DNA of 28,077 nucleotides from Botryococcus braunii. Lineage: Eukaryota; Chlorophyta; Trebouxiophyceae. The position numbers and the translations under genes were made by a program. Positions 1 through 8,742 of this stretch are shown here, one piece after another (within the stretch, counting starts at the first letter, position 1; each line of letters begins with the position of its first letter). The DNA is taken from assembly GCA_002005505.1 (NCBI GenBank), contig KV908504.1:1-28077 (forward strand), read 5' to 3'. The notes beneath the pieces were generated by a model that saw nothing but the letters and a program-made list of their open reading frames with translations, was not told the origin of the DNA and did no database searches.

Positions 1-165
1 CAGTAGCTTGATGTGTACCTTTACTTGGGTGGCTATGACCTTGGGAAGGATATCTCCCTCACCCCTTGACGTGCTGGGCGTGCACGGACTTCGCGTGGGA
101 GATGAAGTAGACTCTTCCTCTGCTGACTGCGGTTCTTCACTGGTGCTGGCGCCCTTCTTAGCCAT
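1..165 (-). CDS. Copia B' gag, N-terminal fragment (runs off the window)
   Basis: The first 55 codons of a Ty1/copia gag, read leftward from an ATG at 165-163. It is nearly identical to the start of the copia B gag at 25500, with one visible substitution near the start (MAKKGAST here, MAKMGAST there). This part is a Ser/Glu/Thr/Pro-rich, probably disordered leader; the capsid-like part lies outside the window. It starts 15 nt downstream of the ORF0 stop. Whether it is intact beyond the edge cannot be seen. Confidence 0.7.
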   Translation of the reverse strand, partial: MAKKGASTSEEPQSAEEESTSSPTRSPCTPSTSRGEGDILPKVIATQVKVHIKLL

Positions 166-180
166 GCCGCTGAACTCTGG

Positions 181-299
181 TTATCCGTTGTGTGGTTCGG
201 AGATCTTTGAGTCTCCGTCTTCGTCCTCGCTTTCTGGTTCTGTGCACCACTCCTCAGGGCTGTACCCCTTTATGCTTCCCAATAAGGAGATAAGGAAGT
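181..299 (-). pseudogene. ORF0 of copia B', C-terminal part (cut by copia A)
   Basis: C-terminal segment of the extra ORF that precedes gag in copia B, cut off from its N-terminal part (7538-7946) by insertion of copia A. It ends in an acidic Glu/Asp/Ser-rich tail and a stop 15 nt before the gag ATG. Compared with the uninterrupted copy at 25516-26070 it has a Lys-to-Gly change from two adjacent base differences (CCC here against TTT-like bases there, in the plus strand near 277-280). Function unknown. Confidence 0.6.
295..299. repeat. Target-site duplication of copia A, left copy (GAAGT)
   Basis: GAAGT lies directly outside the 5' LTR and again at 7533-7537 directly outside the 3' LTR. The unoccupied site is visible at 25630-25634 in the duplicate block, where GAAGT occurs once and is followed by CTTCG. 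A 5-bp duplication is usual for Ty1/copia integrases. Confidence 0.92.
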
Positions 300-532
300 T
301 GTTGAATGAATTGGTCAATACTGTACTTAGTGACATCCCCTGTCACATGCCATCAACAGCAGTGTAAACTATAGCCTTTATAGCCCTTTATGAACGGTAT
401 AGATCATACTCGTACCTCAATGACATAACACGTGACTTGTACGATATGCGTTCTCAATAGACATTACGTATGGTAGTACTTTAGGATCCCTGCAGTCCGA
501 GCCATCCCTGGGCAGCCCAGGAACGGCTCGGT

Positions 533-670
533 ACTTGTCCGAAGCATGTTGGTATCCTTGACCAACTACTGTTGGAGAGTGCTGTGTGCTGTTCCTGGAA
601 ACGTTGTAGCGTGGACGGTTTTTCCCACAGGCTACGAACTGACGCTGCCGTCGTGCCATCACTGCAGGTG
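533..670 (+). repeat. Internal direct repeat of LTR A, copy 1
   Basis: A segment from ACTTGTCCG to GCAGGTG that recurs at 1012-1152 in the same LTR, and at 6887-7027 and 7369-7509 in the 3' LTR. This copy lacks three bases (CTC) found in the others, inside the hairpin-like CCAAC..GTTGG motif. Confidence 0.9.
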
Positions 671-1011
671 TGTTTAGGATTCTCAAAGTCGTTCCAGATA
701 TGATTGTGCTCAAACATTCAGACCAGTTAGATATTACTGCTGTGTGCATTGATGAGAGTGCATGACGAGAGCGCACTGAATGTTTGACCTCATTGAGACT
801 TATGTTGAAGTCCACCGTTGTGGCGGTAAGATAGTTTCACTGTACAAACATCACAAAGAGACCTTGCTGAGTTCCTGATGAACTATTATTGTATTCTAGT
901 GACGTAAAGTAGACATCGCAAGGCCTCTTTGGTGCTGAACTCTGCTATCAGGCAAGGCGTAGTGTTACGTGGTCTTTAGCAAGAGTGAGAGCAGTTAACA
1001 TCATTTGTAAG

Positions 1012-1152
1012 ACTTGTCCGAAGCATGTTGGTTTCCTTGACCAACCTCTACTGTTGGAGAGTGCTGTGTGCTGTTCCTGGAAACGTTGTAGCGTGGACGG
1101 TTTTTCCCACAGGCTACGAACTGACGCTGCCGTCGTGCCATCACTGCAGGTG
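1012..1152 (+). repeat. Internal direct repeat of LTR A, copy 2
   Basis: Second copy of the roughly 140-bp unit, 479 bp downstream of copy 1. Copy 2 ends only about 20 bp before the end of the LTR, so it lies in the U5-like part if transcription starts upstream. Confidence 0.9.
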
Positions 1153-1175
1153 ACGCCGCAAGCAGAAATGCTTGA

Positions 1176-1190
1176 GGTTATAGGCCCACG
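1176..1190 (+). promoter_or_regulatory. Primer-binding site of copia A (half-tRNA-iMet type)
   Basis: GGTTATAGGCCCACG directly follows the 5' LTR. It resembles the complement of the anticodon stem-loop of initiator tRNA-Met (GGTTATGGGCCCA...), as used by Drosophila copia and yeast Ty5, where a cleaved internal tRNA fragment primes minus-strand synthesis. It has one mismatch (A for G at the seventh base) relative to the copia B site at 26092-26107. Confidence 0.8.
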
Positions 1191-1483
1191 CTTTCAAAGC
1201 TGAGCTTGCAGTGGCGCACGACAGATTTCCAGGGAGAAAAGGGGTTTCGGACCCTGCTTCGAGACTGCGAGCTTCACTGACGAGTGAGGTCTGGCCGTTC
1301 AAACATATCGAGCTAGTCACGTAAAATTATTCCTTCTGTAGTGCTGGAAGGAATTGTTGTACAGTAGCAACTGGGCTGGGAAAGCAGAAGTACTTCTGGG
1401 ACTGATCAACTCAGTGTCAGAGCTAGGAAGAAGTGCTTCCAGGGGAAGTCATCTAAGGCTTGGAGTGAAGAACTGGCTTGATC
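1191..1483 (+). other. 5' untranslated leader of copia A
   Basis: About 290 bp between the primer site and the gag ATG. There is no long ORF here, unlike copia B where ORF0 occupies the equivalent region. RNA packaging or dimerisation signals would be expected, but none can be recognised by eye. Confidence 0.7.
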
Positions 1484-4090
1484 ATGAAAACTAGAAGCAG
1501 ACAAGTGATCATGAAAACGAGAAGTAAGCGCACTGCAACGGAGTCTGGATCAGCTGGGTCTGGCTCCTCCATCAGTGCATCCCCCAGCCAGACAGCAAAC
1601 TCCACTGCGCAGAGTGGAGAGATGTGCATCGCAATGACGAAAACCGGTGGCGTCGTCACCACGAATGTCAAATGTCCAGTGACTCTGGACAGAGAGGGAG
1701 TGGAATTTCCACTCTGGGATCTGGCATATGTGGCAGCATGTGGCCTCATAAGGTGCAAGGCAGCCATTGAAGCTCCATTGCCAGACACAGAGGAGAATGC
1801 AGCAGCGCTCCTAATGCTGATTGAGAGCGTCCACAAGGCGTGGGGTGCCAAGCTGGCTGCAATGCAAGTGGCAGCCAATGCCTACCAGTGGGTTCGAGAG
1901 CGTTTTACTGGAGGGGCAGACCAGGAGGTAACAGCACGCTGGCTGGAGCTCCTACACACCAGCATGGGAGAGACAGAAACGTTGGAGGACTACTACAACA
2001 GGAAGGTGGCACTCTTCCATGCGCTCAAGCGAAATTGGCACTCCATCATGGAGAGAGAAGCCAAGCTGGCAATCATCAAGGGCCTGCCAGAGGAAGCGAA
2101 GGAGACTGGGATGTTCTCCTCATCTGCTGGGAAGGATCTGGAGGGACTGTGGGAGATCATCTCCACCACAGCCAAGGGACTGGGCTTCAACGACCAGGTC
2201 CCCAGAGTCACCCCTGTGGCCAGGGCAGCCATCACACCAGCCTACTCCACCACACCAGGGACTGCAAGCCCACGGGAGACCCAAGCTGGAGGCCAGGGGG
2301 GCCAAGCTTCATCGACCAAGGTGGAGGGACGGGACCGGCGTGACAACAGGCGCTGCCGCTACTGCAACAAGCTAGGCCATTTTGAGAGGAACTGCCTCAA
2401 GAAGGAGGCGGACGAAAAGATGCAACAGAACCTGCAGCAAGTCATGGCTGCAATGGCCAATCTGCTTCCGCAATTTCAAAATCAAGCGTCGGCTGCAGTG
2501 GCTCGACCTCCGGAGGGCAGCGGGAACGGCAACAACTTTTTCCCCGGGGGATATCCACCACCCTCTGGTATGTCTGCCATGATTTCTCTGAATGTCTTAA
2601 CACCAACACGCGTCATGCCAGAAGCGAGAAGTTTTCTGGTGGACAGTGGAGCCACCATCCACCTAGTCAATGATCTGTCCCTTCTACATTCCCCCACCCT
2701 GCACAGAAATCCCATTCCTTTGCATATGGCTACATCAGATGCCACGGGACAGATAATTGCAACTGGTTCCCTGTGCTTGAGAAGTGCAGAACAGCAACCC
2801 CTGTGGCTTCACAATGTGCATTGTGTTCCTTCAGCTACAGCTAATCTGATTTCAGTGACAGCTGCTATACGTGATGGGGCTAGTTTTGTGACAGACAGTG
2901 TGGGAAGTTACACTAGGATGCGTGGCGCTCAAAACTGGTCTTGTTCAGTTGCACAGAGAAATGGCCTGTATTTCTTGCAGAAGGTCAGTCCAGTCAGAAA
3001 CCCTGTCTCTGTGTTTGTTAACACAGCCAGAGCACCAGTCGCTCATGATTGCAGATTGAGAGCACTGTGGCACAGTAGACTTGGGCACCCAGGGGAGGTT
3101 AATATGAGGCGACTGCAGTCTGAAGATTTGGTCCTGGGCATCCCTGTATCTCTCTCCCCTTGCGCAAACTGTCACTCTTCATGTGAAGCGTGCATTCAAG
3201 GAAAGCACAGTCGTCCCCCTTTTGGAACCAGTTCCAGAGCAGCGACTGAGCCCCTTGAGAGAATTCATTTGGACACAGTTGGCCCCATCTCCCCTACAGC
3301 TATTACTGGGGAGCGCTTCTTTGTCACGATTGTGGATGAGGCTACGCACTACGTCATAGCCCTGGCAGTAAAAACCAAGGATGCAATCAGTAGTGCAGTC
3401 AGAGACCTCCTGATTTTTTGGCAGAGGCAGTTGAACCGCTCTGTTAAGTGCATTCGTACTGACAGGGGGACAGAATTCCTCAACAGTACATTGAAGGGTT
3501 TCTGTACGCAGGAGGGAATTAAATTTGAGACCTCTGCAGCATACACGCCTCAGCAAAATGGCGTTGCTGAACGGATGAACCGAACAATCAAGGAGAAGGC
3601 CAGAACACTCATGTTGCATGCAGCTGCCAAACAGTCACTATGGAAGGAAGCAGTGGAGACAGCCTGCATCCTGTACAATATGGGACCTGTGACTGGACGT
3701 GACAAGACGCCTTATGAAGCCTTCCATGGGGTAAAGCCCGATGTATCCCTGCTCAGGACTTTTGGCTGTCTAGCACATGTGCACATACCTGATCACCAAA
3801 GGGGAGTGTTTGAGTCTAAGACCTCCCCTGGTCTCTTCACAGGGTATTCCAGTGTGTCAAAGGCATATAGAATTTATATGGGAAACGGGATTTGGAAAGA
3901 AAGCAGAGACGTCACCTTTCTGGAGCACTTAAGGGGCGCAGACAGAGTGGGGCTTAGCACCATGTCTCCTGTGAGTCCAAATGCAGTCCAGCAGCCCTTT
4001 GCCTTGCCTTTTGTACAACAGGAGGGCCAGCAGTCCTTGGGTCAGTTGTCTTTTTGGGACTCAGATGATCCTGAGCCTCTCTGCAACTGA
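1484..4090 (+). CDS. Copia A gag-protease-integrase polyprotein
   Basis: 868 residues from the ATG at 1484; an upstream in-frame TTG at 1478 is an unlikely eukaryotic start. In order: an N-terminus with the short motif MKTRS occurring twice; a capsid-like gag region; a CCHC zinc knuckle CRYCNKLGHFERNC at about residues 291-304 (nucleocapsid, RNA binding); the aspartic protease signature VDSGAT with D387; a GAG-pre-integrase zinc domain (H530, H535, then a CEAC pair near 565); and an integrase core with D597, D660 and E696, the last two separated by 35 residues (DD35E). The frame ends at a TGA at 4088-4090, beyond the integrase core in a Pro/Gln/Ser-rich linker. The downstream RT half continues in the same frame. 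All catalytic residues are present, so the proteins up to the stop look functional. Confidence 0.93.
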   Translation: MKTRSRQVIMKTRSKRTATESGSAGSGSSISASPSQTANSTAQSGEMCIAMTKTGGVVTTNVKCPVTLDREGVEFPLWDLAYVAACGLIRCKAAIEAPLPDTEENAAALLMLIESVHKAWGAKLAAMQVAANAYQWVRERFTGGADQEVTARWLELLHTSMGETETLEDYYNRKVALFHALKRNWHSIMEREAKLAIIKGLPEEAKETGMFSSSAGKDLEGLWEIISTTAKGLGFNDQVPRVTPVARAAITPAYSTTPGTASPRETQAGGQGGQASSTKVEGRDRRDNRRCRYCNKLGHFERNCLKKEADEKMQQNLQQVMAAMANLLPQFQNQASAAVARPPEGSGNGNNFFPGGYPPPSGMSAMISLNVLTPTRVMPEARSFLVDSGATIHLVNDLSLLHSPTLHRNPIPLHMATSDATGQIIATGSLCLRSAEQQPLWLHNVHCVPSATANLISVTAAIRDGASFVTDSVGSYTRMRGAQNWSCSVAQRNGLYFLQKVSPVRNPVSVFVNTARAPVAHDCRLRALWHSRLGHPGEVNMRRLQSEDLVLGIPVSLSPCANCHSSCEACIQGKHSRPPFGTSSRAATEPLERIHLDTVGPISPTAITGERFFVTIVDEATHYVIALAVKTKDAISSAVRDLLIFWQRQLNRSVKCIRTDRGTEFLNSTLKGFCTQEGIKFETSAAYTPQQNGVAERMNRTIKEKARTLMLHAAAKQSLWKEAVETACILYNMGPVTGRDKTPYEAFHGVKPDVSLLRTFGCLAHVHIPDHQRGVFESKTSPGLFTGYSSVSKAYRIYMGNGIWKESRDVTFLEHLRGADRVGLSTMSPVSPNAVQQPFALPFVQQEGQQSLGQLSFWDSDDPEPLCN
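4088..4090 (+). other. In-frame TGA between integrase and RT of copia A
   Basis: The only stop in the 1484-6628 frame, with a G as the next base. It lies in the unconserved linker between integrase and RT. A second reading is possible: in the +1-shifted frame (about 3981-4232) this linker reads as a proline-rich PPVQ-type repeat, comparable in composition to the Pro-rich linker of copia B. A pair of compensating indels could therefore have created the stop. Simple nonsense mutation, readthrough or flanking frameshifts cannot be separated from sequence alone. Confidence 0.85.
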
Positions 4091-6628
4091 GAGGTCAACG
4101 TGCAGCAGTCCGGACCTGACTCCCCCTGTGCAACCACCCCCTGTGCAACTACCCCATGTGCAATCAACCCCTGTGAGAATTCTGAGACTACAAGTGTCAA
4201 CGTGGACGGGGAGCCCACTTCCTCGGAGCTGAGCCATACGCAGTCCGGCCACAGCTGGTCCGTACTCGGACACATGGAGAACCTGGCGCGAGGAGGCCAG
4301 GAGACCAAGTCACACCTGCAACGTTTGAATAATGTGCAAGAATGTGTTCGAATGGAAGTTGGGGCCATGGGTGTCCGAGGGCAAGACGGGCTGACCCGGC
4401 AGCAACGGTATGATCAGAGAGTAGCAGCACGTGAGGCTGCAGCTGAGGTCACTGTGGAACATGATGGAGATGTGAGTGATGGAGAGAATAGGAGAATGTC
4501 AGAGGCCATTTGCCCAGGGGAAGCAACGGAAGCTCAGCCTAATGGACAGGACTTGGCCAGGCTGGAGGGCATGTCTGATCATGTAAGCGCTGAGAGTGAG
4601 GCAAGAGAGGTCAGTTTGGAGATTTCCAATCAGACACTTGATGGACAAAGGGAGTCTTCAGATGGCCAGGCTCTGCGTGCTTGTGAGGGACACACTGGGG
4701 AGTCTCAGGTGTGTTGTGAGAGTACAAGCGTGGATGAGAGAGACACCACTGCAGGGTGTCACACAGTGCCAGATTATGCTGCGCCTTTGAGTGATGAGTG
4801 CGTTTGGGACATGATGAGTGATGGAAGACCCAGATTGAGTGGAGCAGCATGTGAATCCTCCAAGGAGAGAAAGCTGCAGACACCTGCAGAGTGGGAGAGA
4901 GTCAGAGAGGTGTGTAACGCAGTAACCTCGAGCGAAAGAGTAGTGGAAGCACGTGCGTGTGAGCTTAGAGAGGATAGCCATGTTGTGCATGATCACAATC
5001 TGAATCCTGTAAAGGGTCAGATACCTGGGGTGAGGTGGTCCAAGGTGCCAGTCCCTGGAAACCTCAGGGAGGCGCAAAGATCCCCTCAGTGGGAATTCTG
5101 GCGCCAGGCAATGCAAGAGGAGCAAGATTCTCTTGATGCGCACGAGGTGATGGAGTACGTTGAGAGACCCAGGGGACACAAGGTGATCCCTGTGCATTGG
5201 ATCTTCTCTGTGAAGACTGATGCACATGGGAACGTGCTGAGATTTAAGGCTCGGCTTGTAGCCCAGGGCTGTAGACAGATTCCTGGAGTTGATGTAGATG
5301 AGGTCTTTGCACCTACCAGTAGCTATGGGTCCAGGAGGACTTTGCTAGCAACTGCTGCAGCAAAGAACATGGAAATTCACCAGGTGGATATAAAGACCGC
5401 CTTTTTGAATGGTGAATTAGAGGAGGAGGTGTATGTGACACAGCCTCCTGGGTTTGATAATGGCAACCCCAACATTGTGTGCAGACTGCGTAAGGCCCTT
5501 TATGGCCTGAAGCAGGCTCCCAGGGCTTGGCACAAGACCCTGAATGAGAAGCTGCTAAGTATGGGATATGAAGTGTGTAAGAGCGATGCGGGAGTTTACA
5601 TAAAGAGACACGAGGATGGGGAGCTGTCATACATGCTTGTGTATGTTGATGATCTTTTGATTGTGGCAATGGGTGCGGAAGAGATAGAATGGGTGAAAAA
5701 GGAGCTGTTGGCAAGCTTCAAGATTCATGACCTCGGTGAAGTCAAGGATTTCTTGGGCTGCCAGATCCTGAGAGATAGAGAGAATCGGTGCCTATCACTG
5801 AGCTGCGTGCCTAAGATTGATGCACTGTGTGAGAAGTTTGGGGTGAGTGCTGAGTCACGTACAGTCGATACTCCTATGAGTAAAGACTTTGTGATGTCTG
5901 GGATGCCGCAGGTTACAGTGGGTGAGACCAGCTTTGGGTCTGGGACTCCACTGCCTCCCGGGCATAGATATTGCGAGCTTGTTGGGTCTCTGTTGTATAT
6001 TGCTAATACAACTCGACCTGATATAGCTCAGGCTGTGGGTGTTCTGTCCCGTTACCGGAACGCTCCCACCACTGCCCACATGAATGAGGGCTTGAGGGTA
6101 TTGAGGTATCTTCAGTCTACTCGAGAGTGTGTCTTAGTGCTAGGAGGGAAAGGGCCTGTGTTAGAAGGTCATGTTGATGCAGATTATGCTGGCGATATTG
6201 ACAGCAGGCATTCTACCTCGGGGTATGTGCTATCAGTGTTTGGCAGTGCTGTGGTCTGGGGTAGTAAGAAGCAACACTCAGTTGCTACCTCCACTGTGGA
6301 GGCAGAATTCATGGCAACCAGTCTGGCTATTAAGGAGCTTAACTGGCTGCGTGGGTTCATGGAGGAAATCGGAACTCCTCCTTGGTCAGTGAAGCTATAC
6401 TGTGACAATCAGGGGTGCATTGCTAACCTGAAAAACCCACTGTATAGCAAGTATACTAAGCACATTGCAGTGTGCTTCCACTTTGCACGTGAAGCTATTG
6501 CAAAGGGGCAGGTTACACTCTGCTATGTGGAGTCTGCAAGGAACAAGGCAGACATGCTGACAAAGCCTCTCGCTCGCCCTGTCTTCCAGTTGCACAGGCG
6601 AGGGTTTGGACTTGTGAAGATGACATAG
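4091..6628 (+). CDS. Copia A reverse transcriptase-RNase H polyprotein
   Basis: Continues the frame of the upstream ORF after the TGA. The first usable in-frame ATG is well downstream, so expression probably depends on readthrough or on the original uninterrupted ORF. Residues are counted from 4100. Residues 1-300 form a hydrophilic linker opening with Cys-Ala-Thr-Thr-Pro repeats. The Ty1/copia RT domain runs from about 331 (WEFWRQAM), through VIPVHWIFSVK, QVDIKTAFLNGELEEEVY and LYGLKQAPRAWH, to the catalytic YVDDLL at about 515-520. RNase H follows, with DADYAGD near 693, STVEAEF near 732 and the KHIAVCFHFARE helix near 790. The end is intact and the stop lies 25 bp before the 3' LTR. It copies the element RNA into DNA inside virus-like particles. 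Confidence 0.93.
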   Translation, partial: EVNVQQSGPDSPCATTPCATTPCAINPCENSETTSVNVDGEPTSSELSHTQSGHSWSVLGHMENLARGGQETKSHLQRLNNVQECVRMEVGAMGVRGQDGLTRQQRYDQRVAAREAAAEVTVEHDGDVSDGENRRMSEAICPGEATEAQPNGQDLARLEGMSDHVSAESEAREVSLEISNQTLDGQRESSDGQALRACEGHTGESQVCCESTSVDERDTTAGCHTVPDYAAPLSDECVWDMMSDGRPRLSGAACESSKERKLQTPAEWERVREVCNAVTSSERVVEARACELREDSHVVHDHNLNPVKGQIPGVRWSKVPVPGNLREAQRSPQWEFWRQAMQEEQDSLDAHEVMEYVERPRGHKVIPVHWIFSVKTDAHGNVLRFKARLVAQGCRQIPGVDVDEVFAPTSSYGSRRTLLATAAAKNMEIHQVDIKTAFLNGELEEEVYVTQPPGFDNGNPNIVCRLRKALYGLKQAPRAWHKTLNEKLLSMGYEVCKSDAGVYIKRHEDGELSYMLVYVDDLLIVAMGAEEIEWVKKELLASFKIHDLGEVKDFLGCQILRDRENRCLSLSCVPKIDALCEKFGVSAESRTVDTPMSKDFVMSGMPQVTVGETSFGSGTPLPPGHRYCELVGSLLYIANTTRPDIAQAVGVLSRYRNAPTTAHMNEGLRVLRYLQSTRECVLVLGGKGPVLEGHVDADYAGDIDSRHSTSGYVLSVFGSAVVWGSKKQHSVATSTVEAEFMATSLAIKELNWLRGFMEEIGTPPWSVKLYCDNQGCIANLKNPLYSKYTKHIAVCFHFAREAIAKGQVTLCYVESARNKADMLTKPLARPVFQLHRRGFGLVKMT
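4122..4180 (+). repeat. 15-bp tandem repeat in the copia A linker
   Basis: Three to four imperfect copies of CTGTGCAACTACCCC. In the RT frame they encode Cys-Ala-Thr-Thr-Pro pentapeptides; in another frame they encode Pro-Pro-Val-Gln-type repeats. The proline-rich reading resembles the linker of copia B more closely, which bears on how the nearby TGA arose. Confidence 0.75.
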
Positions 6629-6642
6629 GTGACAGGGTGCTG

Positions 6643-6653
6643 TCAAGGGGAAG
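6643..6653 (+). promoter_or_regulatory. Polypurine tract of copia A
   Basis: CAAGGGGAAG directly precedes the 3' LTR and is the expected primer for plus-strand DNA synthesis. The core AAGGGGAAG is shared with copia B (minus strand, 16538-16555), so the two families keep the same tract although their LTRs differ. Confidence 0.85.
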
Positions 6654-7532
6654 TGTTGAATGAATTGGTCAATACTGTACTTAGTGACATCCCCTGTCAC
6701 ATGCCATCAACAGCAGTGTAAACTATAGCCTTTATAGCCCTTTATGAACGGTATAGATCATACTCGTACCTCAATGACATAACACGTGACTTGTACGATA
6801 TGCGTTCTCAATAGACATTACGTATGGTAGCACTTTAGGATCCCTGCAGTCCGAGCCATCCCTGGGCAGCCCAGGAACGGCTCGGTACTTGTCCGAAGCA
6901 TGTTGGTATCCTTGACCAACCTCTACTGTTGGAGAGTGCTGTGTGCTGTTCCTGGAAACGTTGTAGCGTGGACGGTTTTTCCCACAGGCTACGAACTGAC
7001 GCTGCCGTCGTGCCATCACTGCAGGTGTGTTTAGGATTCTCAAAGTCGTTCCAGATATGATTGTGCTCAAACATTCAGACCAGTTAGATATTACTGCTGT
7101 GTGCATTGATGAGAGTGCATGACGAGAGCGCACTGAATGTTTGACCTCATTGAGACTTATGTTGAAGTCCACCGTTGTGGCGGTAAGATAGTTTCACTGT
7201 ACAAACATCACAAAGAGACCTTGCTGAGTTACTGATGAACTATTATTGTATTCTAGTGACGTAAAGTAGACATCGCAAGGCCTCTTTGGTGCTGAACTCT
7301 GCTATCAGGCAAGGCGTAGTGTTACGTGGTCTTTAGCAAGAGTGAGAGCAGTAAACATCATTTGTAAGACTTGTCCGCAGCATGTTGGTATCCTTGACCA
7401 ACCTCTACTGTTGGAGAGTGCCGTGTGCTGTTCCTGGAAACGTTGTAGCGTGGACGGTTTTTCCCACAGGCTACGAACTGACGCTGCCGTCGTGCCATCA
7501 ATGCAGGTGACGCAGCAAGCAGAAATGCTTGA
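6654..7532 (+). repeat. 3' LTR of copia A (879 bp)
   Basis: Near-identical to 300-1175. It differs by about eight or nine scattered substitutions and carries three bases (CTC) missing from internal repeat copy 1 of the 5' LTR. Internal repeat units lie at 6887-7027 and 7369-7509. It is followed by GAAGT (7533-7537) and then by the interrupted ORF0 of copia B'. Confidence 0.93.
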
Positions 7533-7537
7533 GAAGT
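7533..7537. repeat. Target-site duplication of copia A, right copy (GAAGT)
   Basis: Matches 295-299. Removing one copy together with the element restores the reading frame of ORF0, as seen uninterrupted at 25516-26070. Confidence 0.92.
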
Positions 7538-7946
7538 CTTCGTCAAACGAAGCAAGAGCCGTCTCCACTGCGGTGTAGGCCGCCTTTTCTGCCCAGAATT
7601 CCTCCTTGTTTGGGTCTCCGATCTGCTGCAGGTGCCTTTCGAATAGTGCCCGCGTGACGAAGCCTGGGTCACCGTTGATAAAGGAACACTCCCAGGCTGT
7701 AACTTTGTAGGCAGGGTAGACTGGGAATCTTTGTTTGAACCACTGTGGCAGGTCGAGTCTGCCCTGTCCGTATGCGCGGCTGACAAAATCCTTTACAATA
7801 AATGCTCGTTCTTCAGGTGTTCTCGGTCCAGTCTCTCCACCTGCTCTCCTCAAACTGTCATAAGTAGGTGGTGGTGGTGGTGGTTGTGGCCTCAAATGTC
7901 TCGTAGAGCCTGTCGCCATACGGCCGCTCTGTCTTGTTCGTCCCAT
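7538..7946 (-). pseudogene. ORF0 of copia B', N-terminal part (cut by copia A)
   Basis: N-terminal about 136 codons of the extra upstream ORF, read leftward from an ATG at 7946. It begins with a short basic segment, then a poly-proline run, then a conserved-looking domain containing EERAFIVKDFVSRAYGQG, and is truncated by copia A. An extra C at about 7943, relative to the right copy, shifts the frame near the start. The likely start therefore differs between copies: here MGRTRQSG, on the right MWNPSTRS. Function unknown. Confidence 0.6.
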
Positions 7947-7995
7947 CGTAGCTCCTTGTGCTCGGATTCCACATCTCAAGAGCTCAGCATAGAGT

Positions 7996-8011
7996 TGGTG
8001 GGCCCATAACC
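7996..8011 (-). promoter_or_regulatory. Primer-binding site of copia B'
   Basis: On the minus strand GGTTATGGGCCCACCA follows the 5' LTR directly. It is identical to the copia B site at 26092-26107 and complementary to the anticodon-arm region of a plant-type initiator tRNA-Met. Confidence 0.85.
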
Positions 8012-8742
8012 TGTACAATTCTGACCTCGGCGTTTAATGTATGACCCGGCACGAGGGTGTTTAGTCCGGCGACACTCTTGTTGTATGTCGGTTAACAAGC
8101 AGTGGCGACTGTGAGTGAGATGACTTGACTGGCAACAGTTGAACGACAAACACCCGAAGTGCTTTTGATGTCCCAATCAAGTGTTACAATGCTTATTGCT
8201 CTCTCTCATCACTCAGCAATTCAAACTACTCTATCTACGAAGTTACTGATAGTCTGCATTACCGATGTCCGATGAGCTAAAACATTAGCACCTTTCTAAT
8301 ACACATTCTCTAGACCCTTTCCTAATCCATTGTTCTTGTGCACGTAATGTCATGACAACAGTTTACCTGTATGACCCGGCACGAGGGTGTTTAGTCCGGC
8401 GACACTCTTGTTGTATGTCGGTTAACAAGCAGTGGCGACTGTGAGTGAGATGACTTGACTGGCAACAGTTGAACGACAAACACCCGAAGTGCTTTTGATG
8501 TCCCAATCAAGTGCCTCATCCCTTCGAGCCTGGAGCATATAGCCTTTCGAGCAAACCGTGTCTGATTACCTCATCCTCCCTCTTCAGCGTAAAATTGGTC
8601 TAGATTGGTTCTGGCAGAACTCCTAGGTTCTGCCACCTATTACTCATTCTAATGAATGTTCTCACTGGTAATTGGAGCTGATCTGGCCACCATTACTCTT
8701 CTGAGGGAAAGGCACCAAAATGTTCTTTCACTATTTATAACA
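8012..8742 (-). repeat. 5' LTR of copia B' (731 bp, two-unit form)
   Basis: On the plus strand it runs from TGTACAATTC to TTTATAACA, so both strands start TG and end CA. It holds two direct copies of a unit of about 146 bp (8038-8183 and 8368-8513), 330 bp apart. The corresponding LTR at 26108-26506 has only one unit. It is flanked outside by CTTCT and the gypsy integrase reading frame. Confidence 0.9.

Larger units (their letters stand above)
300..1175 (+). repeat. 5' LTR of copia A (876 bp)
   Basis: Starts TGTTGAATG and ends AATGCTTGA, immediately before the primer site. The ends are fixed by comparison with 6654-7532 and by the GAAGT target duplication. The terminal GA rather than the usual CA is shared by both LTRs. 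It contains two direct copies of a segment of about 138 bp (533-670 and 1012-1152). Short open frames inside it on both strands have no recognisable content and do not look like genes. It should hold the element's promoter and RNA start, but I cannot assign a TATA box with confidence. Confidence 0.93.
300..7532 (+). mobile_element. Copia A: young, nearly complete Ty1/copia retrotransposon
   Basis: Complete plus-strand element of 7233 bp: 5' LTR, half-tRNA primer site, leader, gag-protease-integrase ORF, RT-RNase H ORF, polypurine tract and 3' LTR, flanked by GAAGT. The order integrase before RT defines Ty1/copia. By eye the LTRs differ by about eight or nine substitutions and one 3-bp indel over some 879 bp, so the insertion is recent. 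Both coding halves are long and carry all expected motifs. The only visible lesion is one in-frame TGA at 4088-4090. Copia A is a different family from copia B: the LTRs are unrelated in sequence, though the RT proteins are clearly similar. Confidence 0.95.
1..8742 (-). mobile_element. Copia element B' (5' end only), split by copia A
   Basis: Minus-strand Ty1/copia element entering from the left edge. Reading leftward from 8742 it contains its 5' LTR (8012-8742), primer site, ORF0 and the first 55 codons of gag, where the window begins. Element A sits inside ORF0 (300-7532). Apart from A, the sequence matches 25336-26506 with only scattered differences. The LTR outer end abuts CTTCT (8743-8747), the same gypsy integrase target used by copia B on the right, so B and B' descend from one insertion that was later duplicated. 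The rest of B' lies outside the window. Confidence 0.85.

Noticed and set aside
417..815. 132-codon antisense ORF in LTR A, also present in the 3' LTR
   Set aside because: Repeat-borne open frame with no recognisable motif. Its conservation is explained by the LTRs being copies of each other, and its C-terminal part changes frame between LTRs (3-bp indel and other differences).
3179..3619. 146-codon minus-strand ORF within the copia A integrase
   Set aside because: Shadow frame of a clearly coding plus-strand integrase.
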